DNA of 64,000 nt from Macrolepiota albuminosa (GCA_027475525.1 JAMWFC010000029.1:682001-746000), one strand, 5' to 3'; positions 20,429 to 33,189 are shown, counted from the first letter of the stretch. A program made the numbers and translations. Notes: generated by a model from the letters alone, not told the origin.

Positions 20429-23260
20429 ATGGTTTGTACAGCTATTCGCCGTGAATCTGTTAGTCTGGCAACCAAGGACCTCATACAGAAGGCTTGTACC
20501 GACTTGAAAAATGGAGTTTTCGACTCGATTATAAATGCAGCTACAAATTACAAGATTCCGTATGTAACTCTCTGGCGACGATACAAAGGCAAGACGGAAC
20601 ATAAAGCCAAGGCACATAAAAAACAATTGCTCCTCACTGCTGCACAAGAAGAAGCATTGGTCAATTGGATCAAGTATCTTGGCACCATTGGTCACCCACT
20701 GAGCAAAAAAACCCTTCATCCTAAGGTGGAATCATTACTCCCAGAGGCTCAACGACGGTCCATTTCAAAATCCTGGGTTCAAAGATTTCTCACCCGCCAT
20801 CCTGAAATCAAGCTGGGGTGGGGCAGTGGCCTTGACCCAAAGTGTGCACAAGCATTCAATTACACAATTGTTCATGACCATTTTCAGAAATTGATGCGGC
20901 ATATGAAGGAGACTGGCATACCATGGATGAATGTCTATAATATGGATGAAAAGGGTATCCAAATGGGAGGGAGTCGAAAAGGAAAAGCTGACAAGTTCTT
21001 CTTTGATATGATGGATAGATCATGGTATTGCCTGAAGAGTGATAATCTTCAGTTGGTTACGGTCATAGAAGTGGTTTGCGCTGATGGTACTCACACTATC
21101 AAACCATGCTTCATCTTCCCTGGCTCGAGTGTATTTGAAGAATGGTGTCACATCCCTGATGTCCTGTGAGTTGAATAATTATAATCATTGAAGCTATTGA
21201 TCAATGTTTTTAGGGTTGCGACATCTGAAAATGGATGGACCGATGACTGTATTGCACAAGAGTGGTTTGAGAAAAAATTTGTTCCTGGTGCTAAGGAAAG
21301 GAACACATCAGGAAAACCAATTCTCTTAATATATGATGGACATGGATTACACACTATGCTCGAGATGATTGAATATGCCCATGAAAATGGAGTGCATCTC
21401 TTCTGCCTTCCTCCTCACACAACTCATTGTCTTCAGCCACTTGATGTTGGAGTGTTACACCACTTGCTACTACGTGGTCAGATCACTGTGCTATTATACT
21501 TGAGGAAACAGGGGAAGGAATGGAACTTTGCTACGTTGTTGAAGAATACATGAAGGCATGGAAAAAGGCAGTCAAACAAGAGACAATCATCCAAGCCTGG
21601 CATAAGGCAGGTATTAATCCTGCTCAAACAGATTCATTTCAAGAGTCAGACATCACTCCGGAAATTTTTACAGAAACAGATTTTGCACCTAGTTACTCAA
21701 CTTTGACACAAGTCCAGAGTGTCTGCCAATCTACGAGACTGCCACGGGCACCTGATGCCTCCTCTGATGACTTAATTCTGGCAGATGCACCATTCGACAA
21801 GGAGTTGAGTTGTAGTGAAGATGAGGAGAGTGACAATGAATGGAACAGGTCAACATCAGACACTGACTTGGACTCGGAAACGGAAATGGAAACAGAAATG
21901 ACATCTAACAATCCAAACATCAATCACACAAACACACATGTTCTGACCCTCACATCAACCTCAAGCTTAGCAATGGCTCAGTTGAATTCCCATTATTTGC
22001 CCTGCTCTCCCTCAACTCCAACACCATCTGAGTCAGGGTTCTCATCAACTCCGGACATGATCAATGACACGTCACATATCTACTCCCAGAATGTCTAGTT
22101 CTTCATCACCTCTATTCTCTCTCACCAAAAAAATGTCAGCTGTCCAGCGATGCCAAGAACTTGAAGATCAGGTTGCAGCCCTTCATGCTCAGCTTGAACT
22201 TGTAAAGGCACAATGTGATTCTGCAGAAGTTCATGTGGTTTTTGCAACACATGAAATTGGTATTCTTTGTAATCAAGCCAATTGTTGTTCTGAGAAGCAG
22301 GCTATGCAGGGTTGGAGAATTCACACATCTGCTTGTGTCATGACTTTGGATGAAGGACTGAGGGAGGTACAGAGAGAGCAGGCCAAACATGATAAAAAGG
22401 AGAAGGAGAAGGCAGAAAAGAGGGCAAAGAAGGATGCAATGGAGAAGGAGAACCTCATTCAACATACAACAATGGGCACGCAGATGGTTTTCACAGGATC
22501 ACTGAGCTCCAAGAACAAGACTGAGCTACAAGACCTTGCATCCGTTCTCAAGTTGCCTATTGCAGGAACAAAAGTTGACTTACAACAACGTATCAAGGAC
22601 AAGTTCAACAAGCACCCCAAGCTGAGGGACGAAGCACAGTTTTCAGGACTATTTAGGCAATTACACAAGCAATCTGCACCAACAAATGATGACACCAATG
22701 CTGAATTCCATGAGGTTTTAAATTCACAGCTGCTGTTACAGCGCCGTTGCCTTAATGCCACAGCAGGTACCATACCTACCTCACTATACTTACAGCACCC
22801 CTCTTCCCCTCCACTACTTCCAGCTTTGCTCAGGTACCGTTATCCTACTCACCTCCATGCTGGCCCATCAACAATGCCACGGTATTCCGACCACCACATC
22901 ACGCTCTCATATGGCTTATACCAACAATCTGACCCATATTTTCCTTAGTTCTTTTTGTATAATATATGACCAAACAGCGATTATTATACATTGACAATGT
23001 CAAGGATCAGCCTAAGTTGGCTTCCAAGTGGAGCCAGAACTTGACCTGTGACCCAGGTGTGATGGCACTTTCACTTCCCGGATTTTTAGTACCTCTGACT
23101 CGGTCATGGCCCAATGTCTTTCACATGGGATGAATTTCCCTAAAAAAATCACTATCTACTAGATCATAAGTGACTTTATATTGCCTGGAAGTTTCAAGGC
23201 CACACGCCTAGTGGTAAGAGCTACAAAAAAAAAAATGGTGAAAAATTTCATCTCTCAATA
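20190..23260 (+). mobile_element. Pogo-like (Tc1/mariner superfamily) DNA transposon, inactivated
   Basis: The element surrounds a DDE transposase with an HTH/CENP-B type N-terminus. Both flanks can be aligned by eye with a second, internally deleted copy on the minus strand (33190-34163 and 40261-40490). Shared 5' sequence begins at about 20190. Shared 3' sequence runs to about 23260 and includes a GTGTGATGG box near 23058 and an A-run plus ATGG at about 23225. Boundaries are approximate because terminal inverted repeats and the TA duplication could not be pinned down. Confidence 0.7.
20429..22948 (+). pseudogene. Pogo-like transposase with frameshifts
   Basis: Exon 1 (20429-21165) has an HTH-psq/CENP-B type DNA-binding half and the first catalytic Asp in YNMDEKGI. 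A 48-nt GT-AG intron (21166-21213) leads to exon 2 with the second Asp in LLIYDGHG and the third acidic site in HCLQPLDVG. A one-base deletion at about 21464-21466 then shifts the frame; the rest (WSDHCAIILEE, then VVEEYMKAWKKAV) continues in the next frame to 22098. A second frame change at about 22064-22098 leads to a coiled-coil, Lys/Glu-rich stretch and a SAP-like motif (LASVLKLPIAGTKVDLQQRI, about 22530-22590). Basidiomycete transposases of this type carry such a C-terminal extension. Two lesions make it a pseudogene unless the second is an intron. Confidence 0.82.
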
Positions 23261-23290
23261 GACGATAGTATATATGTCCAAAGTGCAACC
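22949..23290. other. 3' end of the pogo-like element and junction
   Basis: No gene. The first part aligns with the 3' flank of the second pogo-like copy (minus strand of 33440-33190). An A-rich run of 11 bases lies at about 23225. Confidence 0.5.
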
Positions 23291-24634
23291 AGCTTCTACT
23301 GAAACCGCTTAACCGCCCATTCTTTTAACTGGAAGGCTGACTATTCTATTTGGCCACGATATCATTGATAATTTCCCAGGAAGTATCACTCAGGGGAATC
23401 ATAAAGCTTCTTTCAGTGCCAACTGCCTTCCTACAATACAAAGTTTGGAATGGAGACAAAGGCAATGTAAGTTGCCTTGGTGTAATTGCAAAAGCTGCAG
23501 TTTGAAAGAGGTGAGGATAGGATGACATGTGGATGGAATGATTCAACTTGTCCTCTATCCTATGACCCCATACTTGTCGCTTTTCAGTGCACAATGATTG
23601 GACTCCACAATCTTTTTTAAAATTAGGAGGATGGGGAAAAATTCTTTGTGCAAACATTGGCATGTCATGCTCAATGGATGCTGTCCTTTGCTATTAATCA
23701 AAATGCAATGCAGCTGTTCGACTGCTTCCCTTAGAACTGCATGGCATTCTTCTCGTCTTTCTCCAGTCAGAACTGTAACTTGCGTCACAATCTTTGGAAG
23801 GTATCTTGCAATTTTACCAACTGGATCTGCATCACAAGAGAAGACCAATATGAAGTAAGCGGTTATAGCAGCCAAGTCATTTAGATCCAATGAGGAGTAC
23901 TTGGCATCTATGCGGTGGAAGTGCACTAGCATGCGGAGATCATTATTGATGGATTTCAACTCCTCATAAATCTCTTGTGTTGCTTTGATGGACAGCACTG
24001 TGACAGAGCCTGCATTTACAAGGTCCCTCTGTCTTTGAGTAACGCAAACAATATTCTGGGAGGTAACAGTACTATCAAGAGGCCTTGGATTTTTGATCGA
24101 GGTGTCCCATCCTTTCAATACCAAATTCTTCCTAACCACGTCAATGGATAACCTTTGCCCCAATTTGATCGTGGAGGAATATAAGAGAATGGCCTTCTAG
24201 ACGTAAATATCAAAGTATTCCATCACAGATGTGAGAATGAACGGGAGGCTGCCCAGCAGGACATGAACATCTGCAAGGATCAGGAAATAATGCAGACTTC
24301 ATGGACTCAAGAAAGGTGTCTTTTGTCTTGATTTATCAATAAATATTAGGGATCCCGACAAGTGGCCAGTACATGCATACATTGTGCTGTGAGTGGCTTT
24401 GGCAAAACAAACACATCTTTGATAAATTTGGACAATTCCGAAATGGGTATGGACTTTGGACAATGAAAAAGAAACTCATATATATATATCTACACATCAC
24501 TTAGCCCCATAAAATACCCTCAGTCAATTGTACAAAGACTGAGACTGAGTCTGCAGAACTTTTTGGAGTGTTAAATGGAATAATAACCATTCCCATGGTC
24601 CTGACTTAGCCATCAAAGTTCTCTTTTAGACATT
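23290..24634 (-). pseudogene. Decayed lineage-specific gene, copy A
   Basis: Read on the minus strand, a 202-codon frame (23555-24163) encodes a soluble, helix-rich protein of unknown family with TGERREECHAVLREAVE and LINSKGQ. The same protein is recognisable at 47574-48460 (copy C, TGEKREECHAVLREAVE) and partly at 46235-46560 (copy B). Upstream coding sequence (SLPFILTSVMEY) is broken by a TAG codon where copy C keeps an open frame, so this copy is defective. The upstream region (24340-24620) also matches copy B, so a promoter-sized flank was duplicated with the gene. CpG sites of copy B appear here as TpG or CpA. No domain or function is recognised. Confidence 0.65.
24621..24634. repeat. 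14-bp target-site duplication of the LINE, left copy
   Basis: The 14 bases ctcttttagacatt recur exactly at 33144-33157, on the other side of the LINE. The adjacent T-run on the plus strand is the LINE poly(A) tail. Confidence 0.9.
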
Positions 24635-25804
24635 TTTTTTTTTTTGGTGGTTCTATGGGTAACTAGACATATCTACATGTTGTTAGCTTCTAGTCACCAG
24701 AAAAGGTTCTGTGTTATCTTGAGTCTTTCATCCTGGGTTGTCGGCCCACCTGAGGGAAATGCGAGTTATGCACTGTGTGTGGGGCTCGGGCTTGCTCTTA
24801 GATTACCTGTTCTGCCCTGGTGGGTGGTTGGTCCCCATATCCACTAAAACCCTCCTCACTGACTTCCATGCTCTATGTGTTTGTGTGTGTTTCAGAATTA
24901 GCATGTACCAAGTTTCGGCCACTAGCTCTCGGGCAATCGCCTTCTTGCTGTACTTTTCCTTGTTCAAAGTTAGGCAGTCTAGTTTTATTCTTCTCTCTAT
25001 TATGGTTAGCCATTTTCCTTCCGTTTCTCTTTCATTTGGTACTTTCTCGGGGTCTGACTCGTTTTGGATACGACAGTTACATCTGATCTTCCATATTAGT
25101 TGGGCTGATTCTGACATAATAATTTGGTACATCCTGGCCCCCGCTTCTGTTGTCTCGCTGTTTGTGTGCTTGGGTTTTGCCAGGCCACATCCCAGTATAA
25201 TCCTCAGGCTGGGGTCTGTCCATTGGATGTCCCTGCGCTCGCAGAGTTTCCTCGCAAGTCTCCAGATTGTATCCTGGCCAGTTGCTTCACATTCCATGAG
25301 GATGTGGTTCATGTCTTCTGTAGTATTACATACATGGCACTTACTGCATATTTCGTAGTGTGGTATCTTCTCCTAGTATTCTCCAATTTTAAAGACGTTG
25401 TGCATTGCCTTCCACAGGAAGGCTCTGGTTTCCTTGGTTAGGTCTTTGTGCTTAAGAGACCTCCATAGGTTCTTATCTGTCGGTGGGTCTCCATTTATTT
25501 CTTTGATTGCCCACCTAGCCATGTCCAGGTTTATAAGAGTGCCTCTCCTTACTATAGGGGGTTTCTTTTCTATTATGCCCCTATAGAGCAGGGCCTGTGA
25601 GGCGGTAGCCAGTCGTATTCTGGATGTGTAGTGTTTCTTTGCTGAGGCTATATTTGTGATAGGTGTCTCAGGTGTTTGAGTACCAATCTTGGCTAGCTCA
25701 TCGGCACATTCATTGCCCTTTATGCTGCTGTGACCCTTCACTTTTGTCAGGATGGTTTGACCCTCTCTATTTCTTAGGTGTGAGGCCATGGCTTTGAGTA
25801 TTTC

Positions 25805-26380
25805 TGTAAGGGCGACCTCTAGAGGCTGTGGCTCAGTCACACAGCTGGCAGAGGGAGATCCAAAGTGTATTAGAATATATACTGACAATATCAAGGTAGC
25901 TACTCACCTGGCAGAGGGAGATCCAAAGAGAACAAGTCTAGAGATTCCCTATGCCAGGTTGGAAATATCAAGGTAGCTACTCACCTGGCAGAGGGAGATC
26001 CAAAGAGAACAAGTCTAGAGATTCCCTATGCCAGGTTGGACACTTCTGGGGCCTCTGAAGCATGGGAAACAACTGTACAGTACAACAAAACCTTAAAAAC
26101 TCGAAAATTGCCTACACAAACACTTGTACAAATAAGGGGCAAACTCTGGCAAACTTTGGCTTATATAAGTGGTCTGGAAGTGGTGCTGAGTGGGCCTACA
26201 CTTGTCTGAATGGTGGCTAAAGAACCAGAGCATCTCAAGGGCTGAGAGTAGTACTAACAGATAGTGTTGAAAGAATAGAAACAGTAAAATGAAATAATGT
26301 TAGAAGAAATAAGAGAATGAATGGAAGGAGAGTGAAGAGATAAGGAGTGAGAAAAGGAAGAAATGAGGAGTTCCCTGACA
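25805..26380. mobile_element. Solo LTR inserted in the LINE
   Basis: The 576-bp unit begins TGTAAG and ends CTGACA on the plus strand (TG...CA). It is flanked by the 5-bp duplication ATTTC (25800-25804 and 26381-26385). A second member of the family lies at 42917-43434, also with its own duplication. The insertion splits the LINE RNase H between GVENRE and the KGHSS motif, so it is younger than the LINE. It contains the 77-bp duplication at 25887-26040, without which the length (499 bp) is close to that of its sister (518 bp). Strand of the parent element is unknown. Confidence 0.9.
25887..26040. repeat. Exact 77-bp tandem duplication (suspected assembly artefact)
   Basis: Copies 25887-25963 and 25964-26040 are identical, and the match is exactly 77 bases. 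The sister LTR at 42917-43434 has the same segment only once. Confidence 0.95.
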
Positions 26381-29300
26381 ATTTCTCTATTTTCCACCCC
26401 TATCCAACTGATATCCTCATAGTGCTTTAGGTTTTTTGTTAAGCTGTCTATTGTTATTTTTGAGTCGCTTACTATTTCTAGGTGGTCATATGTATTAGTG
26501 TCTCTCATAGCACAGAGTACTGCTAAGGCTTCTCCAGCATTATTTGACTGGGTTAAGTTTTCCGATACCCTTATCAATGCATTTTAGGGGTCATCGTCTC
26601 CAAACCAGACTCCTTTTCCAGCTTGGGCATTGTTGTACCTGTTATTTAGGCAGGACCCATCTGTATACACTTGTGTCTATTGGGATATAGTCGCTCTTTG
26701 TATGCCAGGGTCTTGGCTGATGTCCTGGGTTGTAGTCATATGCACTGGGCTGGGTTGTGCATCATCCACAAGCACTCTGAAGTACTCTTTCAGGGCTTGT
26801 CCTGATAGTAAGTTCTTGTCGAAGAGGACGGAGTCCTTGTTTCTCAGTTTATCTTTAATCTTGTCAGTGATCTGTGTTTGGTCTAGTTCAGTCAGGTTCA
26901 GGGGGTTCCAATCCTCATTCAGTTTATGCAGGAGCTTTCTCGTGCTTATGCCACAGTTATGAGGGTTTTTGCAGCCTTTTTCTCATAGCGCTTTACAGTG
27001 CGTGCATTTACAGTTCTTCCTCGGCTTATGGTGCTCATTGAGGGTGCTATTGGTTTGCTTTATAAGGTTAAGCAAGTCCCTCACTATTCTTATTCCGTGG
27101 ACTTTTCTCTGGCACTTGGCAGCCATTGTGTTGAAGTCTGGGCTCTTTATCCCTATCATCCCAGTGTGGTACCATATGGGCATGTCCAGTCTTGCTCTGG
27201 GTTCAACGTTGGTGGGTAGGATAAGTAGTCTGTGTTTTTTTGCAGTGTTAATCATTTCCCTTAGAGATCTTGAAAAGCCTCTCTTGCACACTCTGGTGTT
27301 TGCCATGAGTGTCTGGAGGAAGATATTTTGGTAGATTCCATCTTCCTGTGCTTTCCATTTCTTGTTCAGGTTCATGTATATCAGGGAGTCAGCTACCTTA
27401 GCCCACGTTGGGTGGGAGCTGCTTAGGTTCAGGAATCTTTTAGCCTTCATCAGTTTGATGGCCTCATTACGTGTTTTGATGTCTAGTAGTTTTATTCCTC
27501 CCTCCTCTTTCGGCTTTATCAGGGTGTCCATGCCCACTGTCGGGTGTGTTGTTCCTCCCCAAATGAAGTTCTGTATCATTTGCATTATTCTCAGCTCTAT
27601 TTCAGGTGGCATCCCCTGGACGCACATTCTGTACTGTGTTCAGCCACCCACTATCATCCCAGTTATCAGACGTTGACCATCTATTGTGGGGTGGCCTCTG
27701 TCCCATTTTTCCAGGTCCTTTGTTATCTTTTCTAGTGTTGGTGCCCATACGGTTGGGTTGTTGACACCATTTCCTATGAATGAGCCTAGCAGTCTTGTGG
27801 CTTCCCCCTCATACGCTATTCTTATTTTATTTGGGATCTTATGTAGGCCTTTTGTCACTGTTGTTTCTACAAGTTTGGTTCTAAAGTCCTTGCTCCCCAT
27901 AGGTACAATTGCTGTCTTAGAGTCGTTGAACTTGCCTCCTGATGTGTTGCACCATGTTTTAAGGATGTTTTGGAGATCCTCAAGGTCATCATTCTCAAAT
28001 AGATAGATGGTCATGTCATCAGCAAAAAGTTTGGCAATTAGCCTCTTGGTATGTTTGTCTATTTGTATTTCTTCAAGGTGGGAGTCTCTGAGCATTTGGG
28101 CTAGAGATTCAATTACCAAGTTGAATAGTAGGCAGGACATTGGGTCTCCCTGTCTAACCCCTCGCTTTACTTTGTATAGGGTGCTCTTTTCTCTGTTTAC
28201 AATGATTGTTGTTTCTGCATCCTGGTAGAGAGTTCTGACAATGTTTATAAAGTGCTTGGGAAAACCGAATCTCTTTAGAGTGGACCATAGGAAATCATGC
28301 CATACTCTATCATAAGCCTTTTCTTGGTCAAGACATATGATCATGCCACAGACCTCCTTGCTTTTTTCCTATGCTAGTATTAGGTTTGCTAGTTCTGTCT
28401 GATCTTCTATTCTCTGTCCTCTCATAAAATCTGCCTGGTCTAGGTGTATTAGGCTTGGGGTTACTTCGGATAGTCTACTTGTGAGCACCTTTGTCAATGT
28501 TTTATAGTCTGAGTTTAGCACGGTTATTGGTCTATAGTTTCTGGCATCTGTTCAGTCACTCTTCTTGTAGATTGGACAAAGCCAGCTTTCTGCAAAGTTT
28601 GTATTCTGTACTACACCATAATCCTCAATATCATTGAATATTATGGTGAAGTAGTCCAATATGTCAAAGGTATTTCTTTCCTCTGTTGTATACCCATCTG
28701 TCTCATCTTTGTTTGGTTTTGGATCCAGGAGCTCCTTCCACACTTCCTGTGGTATGCCATCTGGTCCAGCTGATTTTCTGTTGGGCAGGCTCTCTATTGC
28801 CTTTCTTATATTTTTCTTAGTTAAGTTTGAGGCCATGAGATCTTGGTGTTCTTTCAGCAGCCTTGGCTTTATGTGGTCGAGAACGGCATCAGTGTTTCTC
28901 TTGTGTTTTTGAATGTCTTGTATCGGATCCTTGTTTTGTAGGTCATTATGGAACTTCCTCATGATGTTTGCCATTATGTCTGACCTTCTGGTCAGTGGCT
29001 TATGCGGTCTACTCTCATTGCGTAGTGCTGCAATGATGTCTTGCTGGGCTGTATCCTTATTTGTGTTTATCCATGTCCTACGTAGGATCTCACCCTCTAG
29101 GAAGAATTTTGCTTCCATGTTGTCTCTCATCCTCATCATTTTCAATCTTTTCAGTTCTCTGATCCTCTCATCAATGATTGCGGTTTTTGTACTCTTGTAC
29201 GTATCTTCCCATTTGTCATCATTTAGGATGACCTGTTGATCCCTTACCAGGGTGGCTATGGTTTTGTCAATTTTTGCCGTAATGCATTTTGCATATTGTC

Positions 29301-30972
29301 TGGTAGTTTTAATGATATCCTTTTTAAATCTCGCATGGACAGTCTGAGGATTATATTCAGGCATATGTTGTGTCTTTGATTCTTGTACTTCCTTATAGTA
29401 TTGTTTAGCTAGTTCCTCCAGCTTAGTTTTAAGCAGTTTGTGTTTGAGGAGGAATGCCGGCATGGCATATCTGCCAGTTCCCTGATGCGGCAGCCAGGGG
29501 TTTATCATGCTCATATGGGCTAGCAGGTGGTCGGTCTGTATACCAGTTCTTTTGATTTTCCAGTTGTGTGTGAATTCATGCAGGTTATCACTTATGTAGA
29601 TCCGGTCCAGTCTTGACTGTAAGGACCATTTTCTGTTCGGAAGGTGAAATCTATGCCAGCTGGGTTTTCCCTTCTCCATCCATCTGTGAGGTCAAAGTAG
29701 GCTCTCAGTTTAAAAAGGGAGTTTACTGTGCTTAGTGACTCTTGGTGTGAAGTCTGTCCACAGAGTCTTCCACTACATTGAAGTCTCCAAGCATACATGT
29801 GGGTTTTTTTCGCTTTTCTTTTTTCCAGTGCTCCTCTATTTGTTCCCAGAACTCTTTATTTTCTCAGGGTTGGTTGGATGTGTATATTTCTAGGCATGCA
29901 ATTGTTGTTTCTTGGTTCCAAGGTATGTCTACAACCATTGCTCTACCTTTGATGATTGTATCTGTGCTTGCTTTCTTCCATCTAGTTGTTCTCTTATTTA
30001 GGACTATTGCCACTCCCATTTTGTTGGGGGATGAGTTGTCTAAGATGGACATGATATGTAGTCTCTTTTCGTATTGTTCATTCAGTCTTTTTCTGTTGTC
30101 TTTGGACAGGTGTGTTTCCTGGAATGCCAGGATATCTATTCTTTCCGTCAGCATGAGGTTGCTGATCTCCCCCCACTTGTGCTCAGTGGAGCTAGATCCT
30201 GCCCCTTTTAACATTAAGTGTTGCAATTTTTAGGGTGCCTTTGTGTGGAGGCTTGGGAGCCTTCTTTTGGCCATGTCTCACGGTGTGGCTGTCATTCCGG
30301 GTTAGTGTTTCTGTTTTCCCACTCATTGGCAGTGAGTTTGCTGTATATAGTCTGGGAGTTTTATTTAGGTTTGTGCATTGTAGGCATGTATCCGCTATCT
30401 CACTCTGACCCTGTGTTTGACCCCAGTTTATTTTGTTTATGGGTTCCCACATGGATTCATTCTGATCCAGCCCTGTATCTTGGGGTCCCTCCAGTTGTTG
30501 GGGGTTGGATGTCCTTAGTGCATTGTCTGCGGTGATTTTTTCTGCCTCAGCTTGTCTAGCCAGTATCTGCTGTGGGTTTCCACCTCCATCGTTCCAGCAG
30601 GGGTCCTTAGAGAAATGAGCGGTAGCTTGGTCATATTCCCTTCCTCCTGCCAGGAAGTTGTTACCGTAAGCCTGTTGTTGATTACCTATGTTAGTTCTGT
30701 TAGCTGTTTCATTGTCTTTACCTGTCATGTTCATGTTGTGTGGTTTGGTTTCCCCAGAGGGGAGGAGGGGGTTTGTGGGCTGCGCTACTTGGTTTTGTCT
30801 TACATGTATTCTTTATAGTAACAATTGGCTGTATTATTTGTGGTAGATACATATATGCTCTTATGCACACTTCATATTCTTACGTGCAGCCTTGACCTCT
30901 CTGTGAGTGTTAAGAACTTCTGCCTCTGAAGCTCTGTCCACCACCCCACCAGGGGTAGCCAGATCCCCTTGT

Positions 30973-32654
30973 TCAGTAGCCACGGTAGTTTTGGTGAGAT
31001 CCGTTCTGCTTCTCATTGACAAAGTCCATTGTCCCTGCTGTATCCCCTGGGCCGTTTGGTTGGAACCCAAGCCATCCCAGCAGCCTTGAGAAGGGGCAAT
31101 TGAAAGAGTCATGGTCTGAAGATTTGCAGCCTGTGCAGTGTGGCTGTTTGTGCTTGCCTGTCAGCACATGGCCTTTCCCAAAGGTAAGAGTTTTGAAAGT
31201 GCATGCCCTCATCTTTCTTTGGAGGTTTTTGTAGCCTTCATCATCATAGTCAGGGCTATTCTGGAAGTATAGGTTCCAGCACCTCACTGTGCTTGTCCTT
31301 AACTTTATGGAAAGGAAGGATGCATGGATATCCAGTACACAGTCTAGGGCTTCCTCAGTGGGGAGATTGGTATAGCTCTCTACAATGGCTCTTATCTCCA
31401 GGGAGGATTGAAAGGTTCGTTTTGCCAATTCCTCGACTAAGTGTCAGGTACTCTGTGTGTTATTGTACATAAGGCCCCTCATTGTGAGGATGTACTTATG
31501 TTGAGGTAGGTGTCTCGGGAGGAAGAAAACTGTTGCATCCGGGGATGCCACGACCTCCAGCTCAAGCACTTTTTGCGCCTGCTGTGGGTTTAGTTCAACT
31601 ACTAGGAGGTGGTACGGGTATGGGTACCTGTTTTTCCCATTGGGCAGCAGGTTCTGTTTAGGGAAGATGACGGCAACACTTTCATCATGTTTGACATAGA
31701 CCAGACTCTTGATCACTTTCTTGATTATGTCTCCAACTCTCATTTTCCTCATTTCTGTCAGTTCATACCTGCCTCTGTAGAGCCTGGCCCAGATTGTGGG
31801 GCCAGCGATGTCCTCCCATTTGTTCAAGGTTTCTGGGGCAATGTTGAAAGCAGGATCAGCTGCTAGGCATACTTTGGGCCATCCTCCAGGCAGCATGACT
31901 GTCCTTTGGAAGCCTTTCCCATTGGTTGTGATGTCACCTTCTGTGGTCTCAAACCATAGCTCCAGGTTGTCATGGTCTGGGTCCTCCTGCATTCTGAGCT
32001 TGTAGGGGGCTGGGAAGGGGGTGGTGACTTTTATTGGGCTATCCATGTTTTGGTCCATATCGGGGGGGGGGGGGTATTGGCTTCCATGTGGACTTTTGCT
32101 TGTGCAGAGTTGTTGGAGGCCAGGTACAGCTGAGGGCTTTCAGCCATATTAGCATGGTCCTTGACTCCTGCCTTTGGGGTAGTTGTGGACTGCGTCCTGC
32201 TACCAGCTTTTGGGTTCCTATTTGCTGTGTTTCCTCTGTCTTGGAGGTTGCCTTCTGCATCGGTATAGCTCAGTGTGGAGGCAGGTGTGGTGGGGCCTTG
32301 GCTACTGGGATCTTGGTGGGTTCCTTTGTTTTCGCTCAGGTTAGTCCCGCTCTTGGTTGCTTGCCTCTTTGTGCTCCTCCCTTTGATGGGCAAGTTGGAG
32401 TGGGGGCGTTCGCTAGTCTCATAGGGCTTAGCAGACACTTTTCTAGCTTTTTTGTGGTTTTTCCTCAGTGTCACAACCTGCCAGCCCCCTACAGTGTTCT
32501 TGTTGTTCAAGAGGGCATTGACATCGTTGCTGGCTAGACCCAGAGTGTTGTCAACCTCAATGGAGGGGGTCTTAGACATACTGATATTGTTTTCAGTGAG
32601 AGCTCGTCCTTGCACCGGTATGGTGGGCATATGGGGGACAGTGGGGTCTAGCAA
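30973..32654 (-). pseudogene. LINE ORF1 (Gag-like, zinc knuckle)
   Basis: The N-terminal part (32031-32654) is Ser/Thr/Asn-rich and disordered. It changes frame at a run of 13 C on the minus strand (32062-32074) into a folded middle part (31444-32058) with EDIAGPTIWARLYRG. A TGA codon at about 31444 interrupts this frame, which then continues (31428-30973) to the zinc knuckle CTGCKSSDHDSFNC and the C-terminus. The three parts therefore belong to one original ORF1 of about 550 residues. Known role of the family: RNA binding and chaperone activity in the retrotransposition particle. Confidence 0.8.
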
Positions 32655-33143
32655 GGGGTTTTGGTGTCTGCTTTTCTGTCCCAGGTTAAACTCACTGAGT
32701 GCCCTCAGGAGGCAGGTGGGGGAGGGGGTGCATCATCCTGGTAGGTTCATCACTACCTCCGCATATAAGCATTCAGAGAGGGGGCTAGAGGGTCTGTCCA
32801 TTATATGATATACATATTGGGAGTATTCTGCTTGGGCTTTTTTCCTCTCATGTCCTTTCTGTTTTTTCCCATCATCGGGATTCTGGCTATGCAGTTTGTC
32901 GCTTGGGGTGTTCATCTCAAAGTGTCTCAGATGCCCTTTACATTTGCGTGCGCTGAAGTTCTTGGGCCAGGGGAAGAGGTTTGTACTCAGAGTGCCAACT
33001 TGATTATCGTGTTATTATGACCACCCTTTGTGGGTCCCTCAGTCCACTTGTTGGGGTACGTAGCGGCCCAAGGGTAGCAGAGGTGTCTGTTTGCACATGC
33101 TTTCTGGAACCAAGATGGTGGTTTGGATTCAAGTTGCCCCCCC

Positions 33144-33157
33144 CTCTTTTAGACATT
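33144..33157. repeat. 14-bp target-site duplication of the LINE, right copy
   Basis: Identical to 24621-24634. It is followed directly by sequence (TTGTTTATTTACAGAGCTGA) that also occurs at about 46953-46975, the related locus without LINE. Confidence 0.9.
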
Positions 33158-33189
33158 CTTGTTTATTTACAGAGCTGAGGATGCTACTG

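Larger units (their letters stand above)
24803..30734 (-). pseudogene. LINE ORF2: endonuclease, reverse transcriptase, RNase H
   Basis: Visible pieces in order: start of the AP-endonuclease (TLKIATLNV, about 30230), DILAFQETHLS (about 30120) and LDRIYISDN (about 29590). The reverse transcriptase follows, with KSAGPDGIPQEVW (about 28760), LDQEKAYDRVWHDFLW (about 28310), GVRQGDPMS (about 28150) and the catalytic box FADDMTIYL (about 28010). RNase H follows with NAGEALAVLCAMRD (about 26520) and, beyond the solo LTR, TKVKGHSSIKGNECADELA (about 25720). A terminal CSKC..C...H.MEC zinc motif is at about 25300. At about 30213 one extra base in an A4G4 run breaks the endonuclease frame. Several nonsense codons follow. 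Confidence 0.85.
24635..33143 (-). mobile_element. Tad1-like LINE (non-LTR retrotransposon)
   Basis: A complete-length, decayed element lies on the minus strand. It starts with a G-rich 5' end (C run at 33137-33143 on the plus strand), then ORF1 with a zinc knuckle. ORF2 follows with AP-endonuclease, reverse transcriptase, RNase H and a Cys/His C-terminal motif. It ends in an A-tail (T-run just after 24634). Identical 14-bp duplications flank it. A 576-bp solo LTR is inserted in the RNase H region. The combination of ORF1 knuckle, RNase H and terminal zinc motif fits the Tad1 clade common in fungi. Frameshifts and stops occur throughout, so the copy is inactive. A related site without the LINE lies at about 46850-46980. 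Confidence 0.9.
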
